Below are positions 7,745 through 15,729 of a stretch of DNA of 64,000 nt, piece by piece (within the stretch, counting starts at the first letter, position 1; each line of letters opens with the position of its first letter). The notes under the pieces are model-generated. The model did not search any database and was not told where the DNA came from. It worked only from the letters and a program-made list of their open reading frames with translations. Source of the stretch: an uncultured Oscillospiraceae bacterium (GTDB lineage: Bacteria > Bacillota > Clostridia > Oscillospirales > Oscillospiraceae); NCBI GenBank assembly GCA_934572335.1, contig CAKTKU010000005.1:1-64000 (forward strand). Reading direction: 5' to 3'. Both the position numbers and the translations under genes were made by a program.

Positions 7745-8425
7745 GCAAAATACTCATAATAGAGGACGACCGCGAGATCGCCGAGATCGAGCGGGACTAT
7801 CTTGAGCTGGACGGCATGGCGGCGGACATCGCCGGTGACGGCGTAAAGGGGCTGGAAATGGCGCTGGGCGGCGGGTACGACCTTGTTGATGCTGCCGGGG
7901 ATGGACGGGTTTTCCGTGTGCCGCAGGCTTCGCGAAAAGACTGACATCCCCATACTGATGGTGACGGCGCGCACGCAGGACATCGACAAGATACGCGGGC
8001 TTGGCTTCGGCGCGGACAATTACATCTACATCGAAAAGCCGTTCTCCCCCGCCGTGCTCGTGGCGCGCGTGAAGGCAAATCTCGCGCAGTACACGCGCCT
8101 CAAGCCGAAGAAGGAGGAGCGCGCGGTGCTGACGCTCGGCGCGCTGACGATCGACACGGACGCGCGCACGGTCACGGTGCGCGGCGGTGCAGTGACGCTG
8201 ACGAACAAGGAGTACGAGCTACTGCTGTTCCTCGCGCGGCACCCAAACCAGATATTCTCCCGCGAGGATCTTTACGAGATGATATGGGGGCTGGAGTCCA
8301 TGGGCGACAACATCACCGTCGCCGTGCACATCAACCGCCTGCGCGATAAGCTTGAAGCCGACCCGTCCAACCCGCAGCTCATCCAGACCGTGTGGGGCGT
8401 CGGGTATCGTTTAAATATTGTTTAA
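7741..8425 (+). pseudogene. PhoB/OmpR-type response regulator, frameshifted in the receiver
   Basis: The first frame gives SKILIIEDDREIAEIERDYL through GGYDL, ending near 7884; the family then continues in another frame as LMLPGMDGFSVCRRLRE from 7886. One base separates the blocks where about twelve would encode the V-L-L-D segment, so about 11 nt are missing, including the phosphoacceptor Asp codon. Further on GADDYIEKPF is changed to GADNYIYIEKPF: TACATC is duplicated and an Asp becomes Asn. The winged-helix domain (about 8130-8420, ending VWGVGYRLNIV) is intact. A fragment could restart near 7883-7889. Either a true pseudogene or an assembly fault. Confidence 0.8.
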
Positions 8426-8449
8426 CTTCGCTTTATCTGAAATTTAACC
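8410..8449 (+). promoter_or_regulatory. Response-regulator operator, four 11-bp-period repeats
   Basis: TTTAAAT at 8410, TTTAACT at 8421, TTTATCT at 8432 and TTTAACC at 8443: exact 11-bp steps, as in Pho-box-like sites for PhoB/OmpR winged-helix dimers. A -10-like CATAAT follows at 8458-8463, 8 bp after the last repeat. The first copy overlaps the last codons of the regulator and may be chance. Confidence 0.7.
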
Positions 8450-8497
8450 TGCTCTCTCATAATGGGATCACCCAATGAGGGAGCAGATTTTTATTTT
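8449..8497 (+). terminator. Intrinsic terminator with an embedded -10 element
   Basis: A 12-bp stem (CTGCTCTCTCAT / ATGAGGGAGCAG, one U-G pair), a nested TGGG/CCCA loop, then ATTTTTATTTT. It ends the kinase-regulator transcript, while the CATAAT at 8458-8463 for the next gene lies in its left arm and loop. Confidence 0.75.
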
Positions 8498-8517
8498 ATA
8501 TATCGGAGGAATCAGAA

Positions 8518-9006
8518 ATGAAAGACCATGTTATGAAGCGTGACTACACCAAGACGTTCAAGCGTATCGCCATTCTCTTTATCCTTCTGGCTGTCGTCAC
8601 CGCCGTCGCCATCCCCCTGAGCCTTTCGCGCCAGATTAGCGACGCGGCGGCGCTCAAGCAGGAGCGCGCCCTCACCGCGCAGACCGAGACCGTCTCCGCC
8701 GACAACGGCGATACCGGCGACCGTCACGACGGCGAGCACGACCGTGACCGCGAGCATGACCACGAGGATGCATGGAAAAGCCGCATCACCCCGCTGAGCG
8801 CGATGAACTACGCCGTTATCGGCGGTCTCGGCGTGCTGTGGGCGGTGCTGGCGCTCTGCTACTGGCTCGCCGTTATCGCATGGCTTTACAAGAGCGCGGT
8901 GAACGTGGGGATGAACAAGTCCCTGTGGGCAGTGCTGGGGCTGTTCTTCAACATCTTCGCGGTGATGGCGTTCTGCATCGTGCGCGACAGGCCTGTGAAG
9001 AATTAA
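8518..9006 (+). CDS. Membrane protein with His/Asp/Glu-rich loop, function unknown
   Basis: 162 residues. A basic N-terminus, TM1 (about 17-36), then a hydrophilic loop with a dense acidic and histidine run at about 60-85 (DRHDGEHDRDREHDHED) that could bind metal cations, and two hydrophobic helices (about 96-125 and 134-154) with a basic tail. No known family recognised. GGAGGA sits 6 nt before the ATG. The operator array at 8410-8449 and its place right behind the kinase-regulator pair suggest that it belongs to that system's regulon, perhaps as an accessory sensor or envelope-stress protein (inference). Confidence 0.7.
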   Translation: MKDHVMKRDYTKTFKRIAILFILLAVVTAVAIPLSLSRQISDAAALKQERALTAQTETVSADNGDTGDRHDGEHDRDREHDHEDAWKSRITPLSAMNYAVIGGLGVLWAVLALCYWLAVIAWLYKSAVNVGMNKSLWAVLGLFFNIFAVMAFCIVRDRPVKN

Positions 9007-9030
9007 GAAAGACTTAATCCCACCTTAATG
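9002..9030 (+). promoter_or_regulatory. Response-regulator operator, three 11-bp-period repeats
   Basis: TTAA cores at 9003, 9014 and 9025 (ATTAAGA, CTTAATC, CTTAATG), again with exact 11-bp spacing, between the membrane protein and the glycosyltransferase. A weak -10 (TATGCT, 9052-9057) lies 21 bp beyond the last repeat. Confidence 0.6.
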
Positions 9031-9089
9031 GCTTTTCCGCCGCGCTGCTGTTATGCTGTTGCCAGAGACAAAAAGTGAGGTGCAGTGTC

Positions 9090-10370
9090 ATGCATACCGT
9101 TGAAATGATAAACTACATAATCATGTGTCTGTTCTTCGCGTGCTACGTGTATCAGTTTTTGTACATACCTGTCGCGTGGCTGCCACACAGGAAGCGCGGC
9201 GGGACCGGCGGAGGCAGCACGGACGGCGGCGCGGTGCCAAAGCACCGCTTCGCCGTGCTTATCGCGGCACGGAACGAGGAGGCCGTCATCGGCAAGCTGA
9301 TCGACAGCGTCCGCGCGCAGAGCTACGACCGGGATAAGATAAGCATATTCGTTGCCGCCGACAACTGCACCGACGCAACGGCGCACATTGCGCGCAGCCA
9401 CGGAGCGGTCGTATACGAGCGGCACAACACCCAGCTGCGCGGCAAGGGCTGGGCGCTGGATTTCCTGCTGCGCGAAATGCAGCGCCATGGACAGCAGCGC
9501 TATGACGCTTATCTCGTGCTCGACGCGGACAACGTGCTCGACCGGGATTTCATACTGCACATGAACGAGACCTTCTCCGCCGGATACGATATCGTCACGT
9601 GCTACCGCAACTCCAAAAACTACGGCGACAACTGGATCTCCGCGGGGTACGCGCTGTGGTTCCTGCGCGAGTCGCGCTATCTCAACGGCGCGCGCATGCG
9701 CCTCGGGTCGAGCTGCGGCGTGTCGGGGACGGGGTTCCTCTTCTCGGCGGCGGTGCTCGCGGCGCAGGGCGGCGGCTGGCCGTTCCATCTGCTGACGGAG
9801 GACATAGAGTTTACGATCCACAACGTCACGCGCGGCGTGCGCGTGGGCTACTGCGCGGAGGCGGTGCTCTATGACGAGCAGCCCGTCCGCTTTGACCAGT
9901 CGTGGGCGCAGAGACTACGCTGGTCGCGCGGGTATATGCAGGTGTTCAGAAAATACGGACGCGCGCTCATCTCCGGCATACTGCACGGCAGCTTCTCGTG
10001 CTACGACATGGCGATGAGCATCATGCCCGCGGCCGTGCTGACGGGGCTGAGCATTGCGGTGAACGTGGGCGCGGCGCTGGTGAACGTGCTGTACTACCAC
10101 GAGTGGGGCGTGCTGGGCGTATCGGCGCTGCAAACGCTGGTGAACCTCTATCTGACGCTCTTTGTCATCGGCGGCATCACGGCGTTCACGGAGTGGCGGA
10201 GCATACACTGCACAACGGGCAGGAAGCTGCTGTACGTTTTCACGTTCCCGCTCTTCATGCTCAGCTATGTTCCGATCGTGATCCATTCGCTCTTCGTGAC
10301 GCCGGAGTGGACGCACATCGACCACACCCGCGCGCTCGACGTGCGCGAGATATGCGAAAAGGCAGTCTGA
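9090..10370 (+). CDS. Processive family-2 glycosyltransferase (polysaccharide synthase)
   Basis: TM near 8-30, a cytoplasmic GT-A domain and three C-terminal hydrophobic segments (about 308-405). Motifs of processive GT2 enzymes of the cellulose/hyaluronan/PNAG type are all present: DAD at 145-147, TED at 236-238 and QRLRW at 274-278. The enzyme should polymerise a nucleotide-sugar into a glycan and extrude it; the sugar is not evident. The frame extends upstream to a GTG at 9075, but GAGGTG lies 7 nt before ATG 9090, so that start is used. Its operator suggests control by the adjacent two-component system. Confidence 0.88.
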   Translation: MHTVEMINYIIMCLFFACYVYQFLYIPVAWLPHRKRGGTGGGSTDGGAVPKHRFAVLIAARNEEAVIGKLIDSVRAQSYDRDKISIFVAADNCTDATAHIARSHGAVVYERHNTQLRGKGWALDFLLREMQRHGQQRYDAYLVLDADNVLDRDFILHMNETFSAGYDIVTCYRNSKNYGDNWISAGYALWFLRESRYLNGARMRLGSSCGVSGTGFLFSAAVLAAQGGGWPFHLLTEDIEFTIHNVTRGVRVGYCAEAVLYDEQPVRFDQSWAQRLRWSRGYMQVFRKYGRALISGILHGSFSCYDMAMSIMPAAVLTGLSIAVNVGAALVNVLYYHEWGVLGVSALQTLVNLYLTLFVIGGITAFTEWRSIHCTTGRKLLYVFTFPLFMLSYVPIVIHSLFVTPEWTHIDHTRALDVREICEKAV

Positions 10371-10371
10371 G

Positions 10372-10410
10372 TTTAATTTCGGTTTAAACTTGTTTTATAG
10401 GGATTTAAAC
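10372..10410 (+). promoter_or_regulatory. Response-regulator operator, four repeats
   Basis: TTTAATT at 10372, TTTAAAC at 10383, TTTATAG at 10394 and TTTAAAC at 10404 (steps of 11, 11 and 10 bp). A -10-like GATAAT follows at 10420-10425, 9 bp after the last repeat, matching the geometry at 8410-8463. Confidence 0.7.
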
Positions 10411-10422
10411 CTCATACGAGAT

Positions 10423-10458
10423 AATAGCATCGTCCAAAGGAAAGGACGATGCTATTTA
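10423..10458 (+). terminator. Hairpin/terminator overlapping the -10 of the next unit
   Basis: A perfect 13-bp stem (AATAGCATCGTCC at 10423-10435 with 10444-10456), 8-nt loop and a short T-rich tail (TTTAT). The GATAAT element overlaps its left arm, as at 8449-8497. Confidence 0.6.
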
Positions 10459-10479
10459 TCATATCGGAGGTAAATCAAA

Positions 10480-10737
10480 ATGAAACACAACATTCATAAC
10501 TATATCGCAAAGACCGCCATTGACTACGCAAACATCACGCCGGAGGAAGTGCCCGACATCAGCATGCGTCAGGACAACACCCTCGTCGAGGTGGATTTCA
10601 CCACCGAGTGGATGAGCTACATCTGCTATGTCGACCTCAGCGGCGAAGTATTCGGCTTCTTCTCCGAGCCCGTGCCCGAGCACGAGACCGACGGCATGGA
10701 GGAATATATCCACGACCGCTACGACACCTGCGCCTGA
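10480..10737 (+). CDS. Small acidic protein, 85 aa, unknown
   Basis: A soluble, acidic protein with a beta-rich middle (NTLVEVDFTTEWMSYICYVDLSGEVFGFF) and an acidic C-terminus. No family recognised. GGAGGT is well placed 10-11 nt before the ATG. It is first in the unit that continues with the flippase 3 bp downstream, behind an operator array, so it probably belongs to the two-component regulon. Confidence 0.65.
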   Translation: MKHNIHNYIAKTAIDYANITPEEVPDISMRQDNTLVEVDFTTEWMSYICYVDLSGEVFGFFSEPVPEHETDGMEEYIHDRYDTCA

Positions 10738-10740
10738 GCC

Positions 10741-12189
10741 GTGAGCACGGCATTATCCGAGGCCGGGCGCAAGTATAAAATGCTCGCCGCCAACACCGCG
10801 CTTGTCAGCCTGGGCACGGTAGGGTCAAAGCTGATGATGTTCTTCATGGTGCGCTTTTACACCTGGTACATGAGCCCGGCGGACTACGGCACGGCGGACA
10901 TCATCACCCAGACCGCGAATCTCCTCATCCCGCTCGTGTCGCTGGGCATGGCGGAGGGCGTGTTCCGCTTCGCCGCGATGGTGCCGGACAAATGCCGCGA
11001 GGCGTTCACCGCCGGCATCGTGTGCACCATTGCCGGAACGGCGATGCTCGCGGCGGTTCTGCCGCGCATCCCCGGCGCGGCAGGGTACGGCACGCTGCTG
11101 ACGGTATACGTGGCGTGCTCATGCGTGCACAGCATATGCGCGCAGTACGTCCGCGCGCTGGGCGACATGGCGGTCTACGCCGTGCAGGGGCTGATAAACA
11201 CCGCGCTCGTCATCGGCTTCAACATCGCGCTGCTCGCGGTGTTCCATCTCGGCGTGACGGGGTACGTGCTGTCCGTCGCGGCGGCGGACGCGGGGTGCAC
11301 GCTGTGGCTGACCGCGAAAAAGCGGCTGTGGGGCGCGCTGACGCGGCACATCTCCCGTCCGCTCTTCCGGCGGCTCATCGCGTACAGCGTGCCGCTCATC
11401 CCGACGTCGGTATTCTGGTGGATAACGGGCGTGGCGGACAGGTACATGATCAGCGGCTTTCTGGGCAGCGCAGCGAACGGCATCTACTCCGTCGCCGGGA
11501 AGATACCGACGATGCTGACGGTGCTCGCCACGGTGTTCATGGACGCATGGCAGCTGTCCGCCGTGACGGAGGCGCAGGGCGACCGCGCCGAGCATCGGAA
11601 ATTCTACTCGCGCATTTGGGCTTTATTTCAGGGCGGCGTGATAATATGCAGTGCGGTGATGATCGCGCTGTCGCGCGTGGGCGTGATGCTGCTGGCGGAC
11701 GAGGAATACTTCTCCGCGTGGCGGTATATCCCGGCGCTGACGCTGGCAATGGTCTGCTCGGCATTTTCGAGCTTTCTGGGCAGCGTGTACGTGGTGACGG
11801 GAGAGAGTCGGCGGGCGTTCCGCACGGCGATGGCAGGTGCGGCGCTCAATATCGTGCTCAACCTCGCGCTCATCCCCTCCCCTCTCGGCGTGCAGGGCGC
11901 GGCGATCGCGACGTTTATAAGCTGCCTTGCCGTGTTCCTCATCCGCGCCGCGAGCGTGAAAAGGCTCATCGCGTTTGACCTCAGACCGCTCAGATGCGCG
12001 GTGAATCTCATTATACTGTCCGTGCAGGCGGCTGTCATGGTGCTGGAGCCTCCGATGTACCCGCTGCTCCAGCTCCTCGCCGCGGCCGCGCTGTGCGCTG
12101 TAAACCGCGCGCCGCTCATCCAATGCGCGCGTACCCTGACGGGCTACCTTCGCCCGGTCGGAAAACACTTAACTTCAAACAGGAGATAA
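10741..12189 (+). CDS. Polysaccharide/oligosaccharide flippase (Wzx-like, MOP superfamily)
   Basis: 482 residues with about 12-14 transmembrane helices. The N-terminal segment (VSLGTVGSKLMMFFMVRFYT, then SPADYGTADI) and the internal IAYSVPLIPTSVFWWI motif are typical of the Wzx/RfbX branch. Such proteins move lipid-linked glycans across the membrane. The start is GTG, 3 bp after the stop of the 85-residue protein with no good Shine-Dalgarno, so translation is probably coupled. The preceding GT2 gene and following PopT gene support a role in surface glycan export. Confidence 0.85.
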   Translation: MSTALSEAGRKYKMLAANTALVSLGTVGSKLMMFFMVRFYTWYMSPADYGTADIITQTANLLIPLVSLGMAEGVFRFAAMVPDKCREAFTAGIVCTIAGTAMLAAVLPRIPGAAGYGTLLTVYVACSCVHSICAQYVRALGDMAVYAVQGLINTALVIGFNIALLAVFHLGVTGYVLSVAAADAGCTLWLTAKKRLWGALTRHISRPLFRRLIAYSVPLIPTSVFWWITGVADRYMISGFLGSAANGIYSVAGKIPTMLTVLATVFMDAWQLSAVTEAQGDRAEHRKFYSRIWALFQGGVIICSAVMIALSRVGVMLLADEEYFSAWRYIPALTLAMVCSAFSSFLGSVYVVTGESRRAFRTAMAGAALNIVLNLALIPSPLGVQGAAIATFISCLAVFLIRAASVKRLIAFDLRPLRCAVNLIILSVQAAVMVLEPPMYPLLQLLAAAALCAVNRAPLIQCARTLTGYLRPVGKHLTSNRR

Positions 12190-12193
12190 CAAA

Positions 12194-13087
12194 ATGGACA
12201 AGCTTGCTTATACGATTTTCGGAGGCTTTTCAATGGCGCTGGCGGACAGCGTGCCGGGCGTATCCGGCGGAACGATCGCTTTCATCCTCGGGTTCTACGA
12301 CCGGTTCATAGGCTCGCTGGACACGCTGGTATACGGCACGTGGGCGCAGCGCAAGGAAGCGCTCATATACCTTCTCAAGCTCGGCATCGGCTGGATCGCG
12401 GGCATGGCGCTTGCGGTGACTGTGCTCGCGGGGGTGTTCACGACCGGGATATACAAGCTCAGCTCCATGTTCCTCGGCTTCGTCGCGGTGTCCATCCCGC
12501 TCGTCGTCATCGAGCAGCGCGCAGAGCTTGCCAATCTCAAGCGCGGCGCTGTGTTCTTCGTGCTTGGCGCGGCGATCGTGGTGGGGCTCTCGGCGCTCAA
12601 CCTCTCCTCCGCCGTCAACACGTCCGGCATAAGCTTCGGCACGGTGTGCTATGTGCTCATCGCCGGGATGCTCGCCATATCCGCGATGGTGCTGCCGGGT
12701 ATATCCGGCTCGTCGGTGCTGATGTCGTTCGGGCTGTATCTGCCGGTCATCGCGGCGGTGAAGGACATGCTGGGGTTCAATTTTGACGGGCTGTGGATGC
12801 TGTGCGTGCTCGCTGTCGGCATCGCGGCAGGGCTCGCCGTGTCGCCGCATATCCTCAAAAAGCTGATGGAGCGCGACATGGGCGCGGTGCTGTACATGGT
12901 GCTGGGGATGATGGTCGGCTCGCTCTACGCCATCATCATCGGGCCGACGACGCTCAAGGTGCCGCAGCACGCGATGAGCTTTGCGGATTTCAGCTTCATA
13001 TGGTTCATCGTGGGCGTGGCAGCCGTGCTGGCGCTGAGCGCGTTCAAGGCGCACGTCGCAAACAGGAGGGTGCTGAACGCACAATGA
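12194..13087 (+). CDS. popT: DUF368 protein, PopT-type undecaprenyl-phosphate translocase
   Basis: 297 residues, about eight to ten helices. The DUF368 signature is present at both repeats: GGFSMALADSVPGVSGGTIA near the start and MVLPGISGSSVLMSFGLY near residues 170-187. DUF368 proteins (PopT) were shown, with DedA-type UptA, to recycle the C55-P lipid carrier to the cytoplasmic face. Position behind a glycan flippase makes sense, since glycan export consumes the same carrier. AGGAG precedes the ATG; the stop overlaps the next gene's ATG. Confidence 0.88.
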   Translation: MDKLAYTIFGGFSMALADSVPGVSGGTIAFILGFYDRFIGSLDTLVYGTWAQRKEALIYLLKLGIGWIAGMALAVTVLAGVFTTGIYKLSSMFLGFVAVSIPLVVIEQRAELANLKRGAVFFVLGAAIVVGLSALNLSSAVNTSGISFGTVCYVLIAGMLAISAMVLPGISGSSVLMSFGLYLPVIAAVKDMLGFNFDGLWMLCVLAVGIAAGLAVSPHILKKLMERDMGAVLYMVLGMMVGSLYAIIIGPTTLKVPQHAMSFADFSFIWFIVGVAAVLALSAFKAHVANRRVLNAQ

Positions 13088-13892
13088 AACGCATTGATAC
13101 TTCACCCCGGAGAGCGCTTCGCGCGCTGTCCGGGGTCTTGGCGGATATACTGTTGGCGGGCATATTTCTGCTCGTATTCGCCTATTTTCAGCACGGGCGG
13201 GCATTTCTGCGCGGAGAGCTCGCCGTGGACATGTCCTCGGCCATTCCCATCGCCGCGGTCGCGTCCTCCCCGTTCCCGGACAAGACCGTGACGCATACGC
13301 CCGCGCACGCGGACAAATTCACCTCCGGCGAGGCGGTGATGACGGAGGATACATACAAAAGCCCAAACGTCAGCGTCAGCTGGGCGCGGCACGAGGAGGA
13401 CACAGGCACGGCGAAGGTCGTGTACTACGCTGCGGACATATATGTGCGCACAGCGGAATATATCCGCACCGCCGTGCCGGAGCACGGGTATGACACCGTA
13501 CAGAAGCTCGCCGCGGAAAACGGCGCGATCCTCGCCATCAACGGCGATTACGCCCCCGCGCGCGAGCAGGGCGTCATCGTGCGCGATGGGATGCTCATCC
13601 GCGATACCGGCGGGGATGCCGACGTGCTCGCCCTCTACGACAACGGGGATATGCGCACATTCGCCGCGGATGAATTCGACGTGGCGGCGGAGGGCGCGGC
13701 ATGGAGGGCTCCGCCGGCATGACAATGGCGGAGCTTGCCGCGCTCTTCGAAGCTCTCGGCTGCAAAACGGCGTACAACCTCGACGGCGGGCAGTCGTCCG
13801 TGATGGCTTGGGACGAGGGCAGCGTGACCGTGAACGCCCCGGCAAACGGCGGCCGCCCCGTGAGCGATATAATCTATATTCCGAAGGAGTGA
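13084..13892 (+). pseudogene. Phosphodiester glycosidase (NAGPA-like), internal deletion and frameshift
   Basis: Frame 1 (13084-13722) gives a membrane anchor (about 15-33) and the first half of a NAGPA domain (VVYYAADIYVRTAEYIRTA, then GAILAINGDYAP and GVIVRDGMLIRDT), ending shortly after AAEGAAW. The family continues in a second frame with GMTMAELAALFEALGCKTAY, then NLDGGQSS and RPVSDIIYI, ending at 13892. The middle of the domain (usually FGPxLV through NPRTAIG and the DGR strand, about 55 codons) is absent. Start by ATGA overlap with popT. It would cleave sugar phosphodiesters at the surface if intact. Pseudogene or collapsed assembly. Confidence 0.75.
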
Positions 13893-13898
13893 TGCGCC

Positions 13899-14078
13899 GT
13901 GGGGCGTTTTAATGCAGTGCTCGCGCATCTGACCGCCGCGCTCGCGCTGGCGGTCGCGGTGGTGCTGGTGATAGATATGTTCTTCAACAGCGCCATGGGC
14001 TTTGCCGCGAGCCGCGAGTTCAAATATATGTGCCTTGCGCTGTGCGCGTGCAATATCGTCACGGCGCGACGGCATTAG
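13899..14078 (+). CDS. Small membrane protein, 59 aa
   Basis: GTG start with AAGGAG 9 nt upstream, in the same operon. The product has a strong helix at about 6-26 (LAHLTAALALAVAVVLVID), a polar middle and a second weaker hydrophobic stretch (about 43-53, YMCLALCACNIV). Unknown function. The tight spacing, good ribosome binding site and a terminator overlapping its stop support it as a real gene, the last of the envelope operon. Confidence 0.65.
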   Translation: MGRFNAVLAHLTAALALAVAVVLVIDMFFNSAMGFAASREFKYMCLALCACNIVTARRH

Positions 14079-14110
14079 AAAAGACCGGTCAGATGACCGG
14101 CCTTTTCTAA
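14075..14110. terminator. Bidirectional terminator
   Basis: A 16-bp stem with one mismatch (TTAGAAAAGACCGGTC, loop AGAT), A-run and T-run on both sides; it separates the envelope operon from the convergent gene ending at 14125. Confidence 0.85.
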
Positions 14111-14124
14111 TATACATATACCGC

Positions 14125-15726
14125 TTATAGGAACGAGTTCAGGTCGATCTGCCCGGTGGCGAAGAGATTCCGGTAATAGTTCAGTTCGTCCGCGATAAGC
14201 TCATCGAGCACGCGCATACCGAGTACCTCCACCGGCGCCTTGTCGTCCGTAAGGATAAGCTCCCCGCCCTCATACTCCGTCAGCTCTGCGGCGACAGTGT
14301 CCATCATGGCGGCGTAGCGCGCGTTTTCAAGCTTTTTGCGGCTGGCGTCAAAACGCGCGGGGAGGTCGTCGGCGTTCGTGCAGAAAACCTCGGTGTTCGT
14401 GTTGCCCGCGACATCGGCGACATAGGTGTGCGCAAAGACGCTCGCCATCGTGTCGCAGAGGTATTCATTGATGGAGCCGTTCTCGCGCGAGGTCATGTTG
14501 AGGTTGACCACCATCACGCCCTCGGGCTTGAGATGGTTGGAGACCTCGGTGAAAAACTCCCGGCTGGAGAGCTGGAACGGAATGGTGATGTCCTGATAGG
14601 CGTCGACCATGATAACGTCGAACTTCTCGTCCGACGCCGTGAGGTAGGCGCGCCCGTCGGCGACCGCGACCTCCACCGTGTCCGGCAGGTCAAAATAGTC
14701 ATAGGTGATGTCCGCGATCTTGCTGTCTATCTCCGCGCCGCGCACGGACACGCCGGGAAAGTAGCGCGTGCAGTAATTGGCGAAGGTCCCCGACCCCATG
14801 CCGAGGATCATGACGCTGCGCTGTTCGTTGTCCGCGCCGTCCATGCCGGACATACAGGGCGCGGCGAGCGCGTAGTCATAGTACATTCCCGTCAGCTCCG
14901 CGTCCTTTATCTGCACCGACTGCACACCGAAGAGCACGTTCGTGGAGAGCACGGTCTGGTGCGCGTCGTCCTTGACTTGAAGATAGTTGTATATCGACTC
15001 GTCCTCAAGGGCGAGGTCGCGCTCCCAGAAAGCAAAGCTGTACCCCGGCAGCGTGAACGCGAGCGCGATGATGAGCGCACCGGCGATGATGCCGGGGACG
15101 GTGCGCCTGCGCTCAAAGATGAAGTAGGCGATGCCGATCGCGGCGAGCACCCCGGCAAAGATGAGGAACGTCGCCGCCGTGCCGACGGCGGGGATGGTGA
15201 TGAACGTGGGGACGAACGTGCCGATGATGCTGCCGATGGTGTTGAGCGCGTTGAGCCGCCCGACGGTCTTGCCAGTGTCGTCGAGATTATCGACGGTGAA
15301 CTTCGTCAGCGAGGGCGTGACCGTGCCGAGCAGAACGCACGGGAACGCGAAAATGATAAGGCACGCCGCGAACGCCGCCCACACGAGGAAGTTTTTCGTC
15401 ACGAACGTCGCCAGCAGCAGGGATATGCCTGCGATGAGCCAGCGCCCCACAAACGGGATGAGCGCGATCCATATCGCGGCGATGATGACGCGGCGGTAGA
15501 GCCGGTCGGGGGATTTGCTCTTGTCCGCCATGCTGCCGCCCCAGATGTTGCCGATCGCCATAGCGATCATGATGACGCCGATTATCACCGTCCACACGAT
15601 CTGGGACGAGCTGAAATACGGCGCCATGAGGCGGCTCGCGCCGAGTTCGACCGCCATGACGGACATACCGGCGAAAAACTCTGTCAGATAGAGAAACCAC
15701 TTGCTGCGGATGAGTTTGTTTTCCAT
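14125..15726 (-). CDS. Fused MFS-like transporter/spermidine synthase-like protein
   Basis: 533 residues. The N-terminal half (about 1-240) holds seven to eight helices with ELGASRLMAPYFSSS and LNALNTIGSIIGTFVPTF, typical of the fused type. The C-terminal half (about 285-470) is a spermidine-synthase-like Rossmann domain: MILGMGSGTFANYC (SAM-binding loop), VRGAEIDSKI, VEVAVADGRAYL and FDVIMVDAYQ. A polyamine or related aminopropylation role is possible but unproven for fused proteins. It follows the cupin remnant by 3 bp in the same direction. Confidence 0.85.
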   Translation of the reverse strand: MENKLIRSKWFLYLTEFFAGMSVMAVELGASRLMAPYFSSSQIVWTVIIGVIMIAMAIGNIWGGSMADKSKSPDRLYRRVIIAAIWIALIPFVGRWLIAGISLLLATFVTKNFLVWAAFAACLIIFAFPCVLLGTVTPSLTKFTVDNLDDTGKTVGRLNALNTIGSIIGTFVPTFITIPAVGTAATFLIFAGVLAAIGIAYFIFERRRTVPGIIAGALIIALAFTLPGYSFAFWERDLALEDESIYNYLQVKDDAHQTVLSTNVLFGVQSVQIKDAELTGMYYDYALAAPCMSGMDGADNEQRSVMILGMGSGTFANYCTRYFPGVSVRGAEIDSKIADITYDYFDLPDTVEVAVADGRAYLTASDEKFDVIMVDAYQDITIPFQLSSREFFTEVSNHLKPEGVMVVNLNMTSRENGSINEYLCDTMASVFAHTYVADVAGNTNTEVFCTNADDLPARFDASRKKLENARYAAMMDTVAAELTEYEGGELILTDDKAPVEVLGMRVLDELIADELNYYRNLFATGQIDLNSFL

Positions 15727-15729
15727 ATA

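Noticed and set aside
7741..8425. Programmed ribosomal frameshift in the response regulator
   Set aside because: No slippery sequence is visible, and the block encoding the phosphoacceptor Asp is missing, not merely out of frame.
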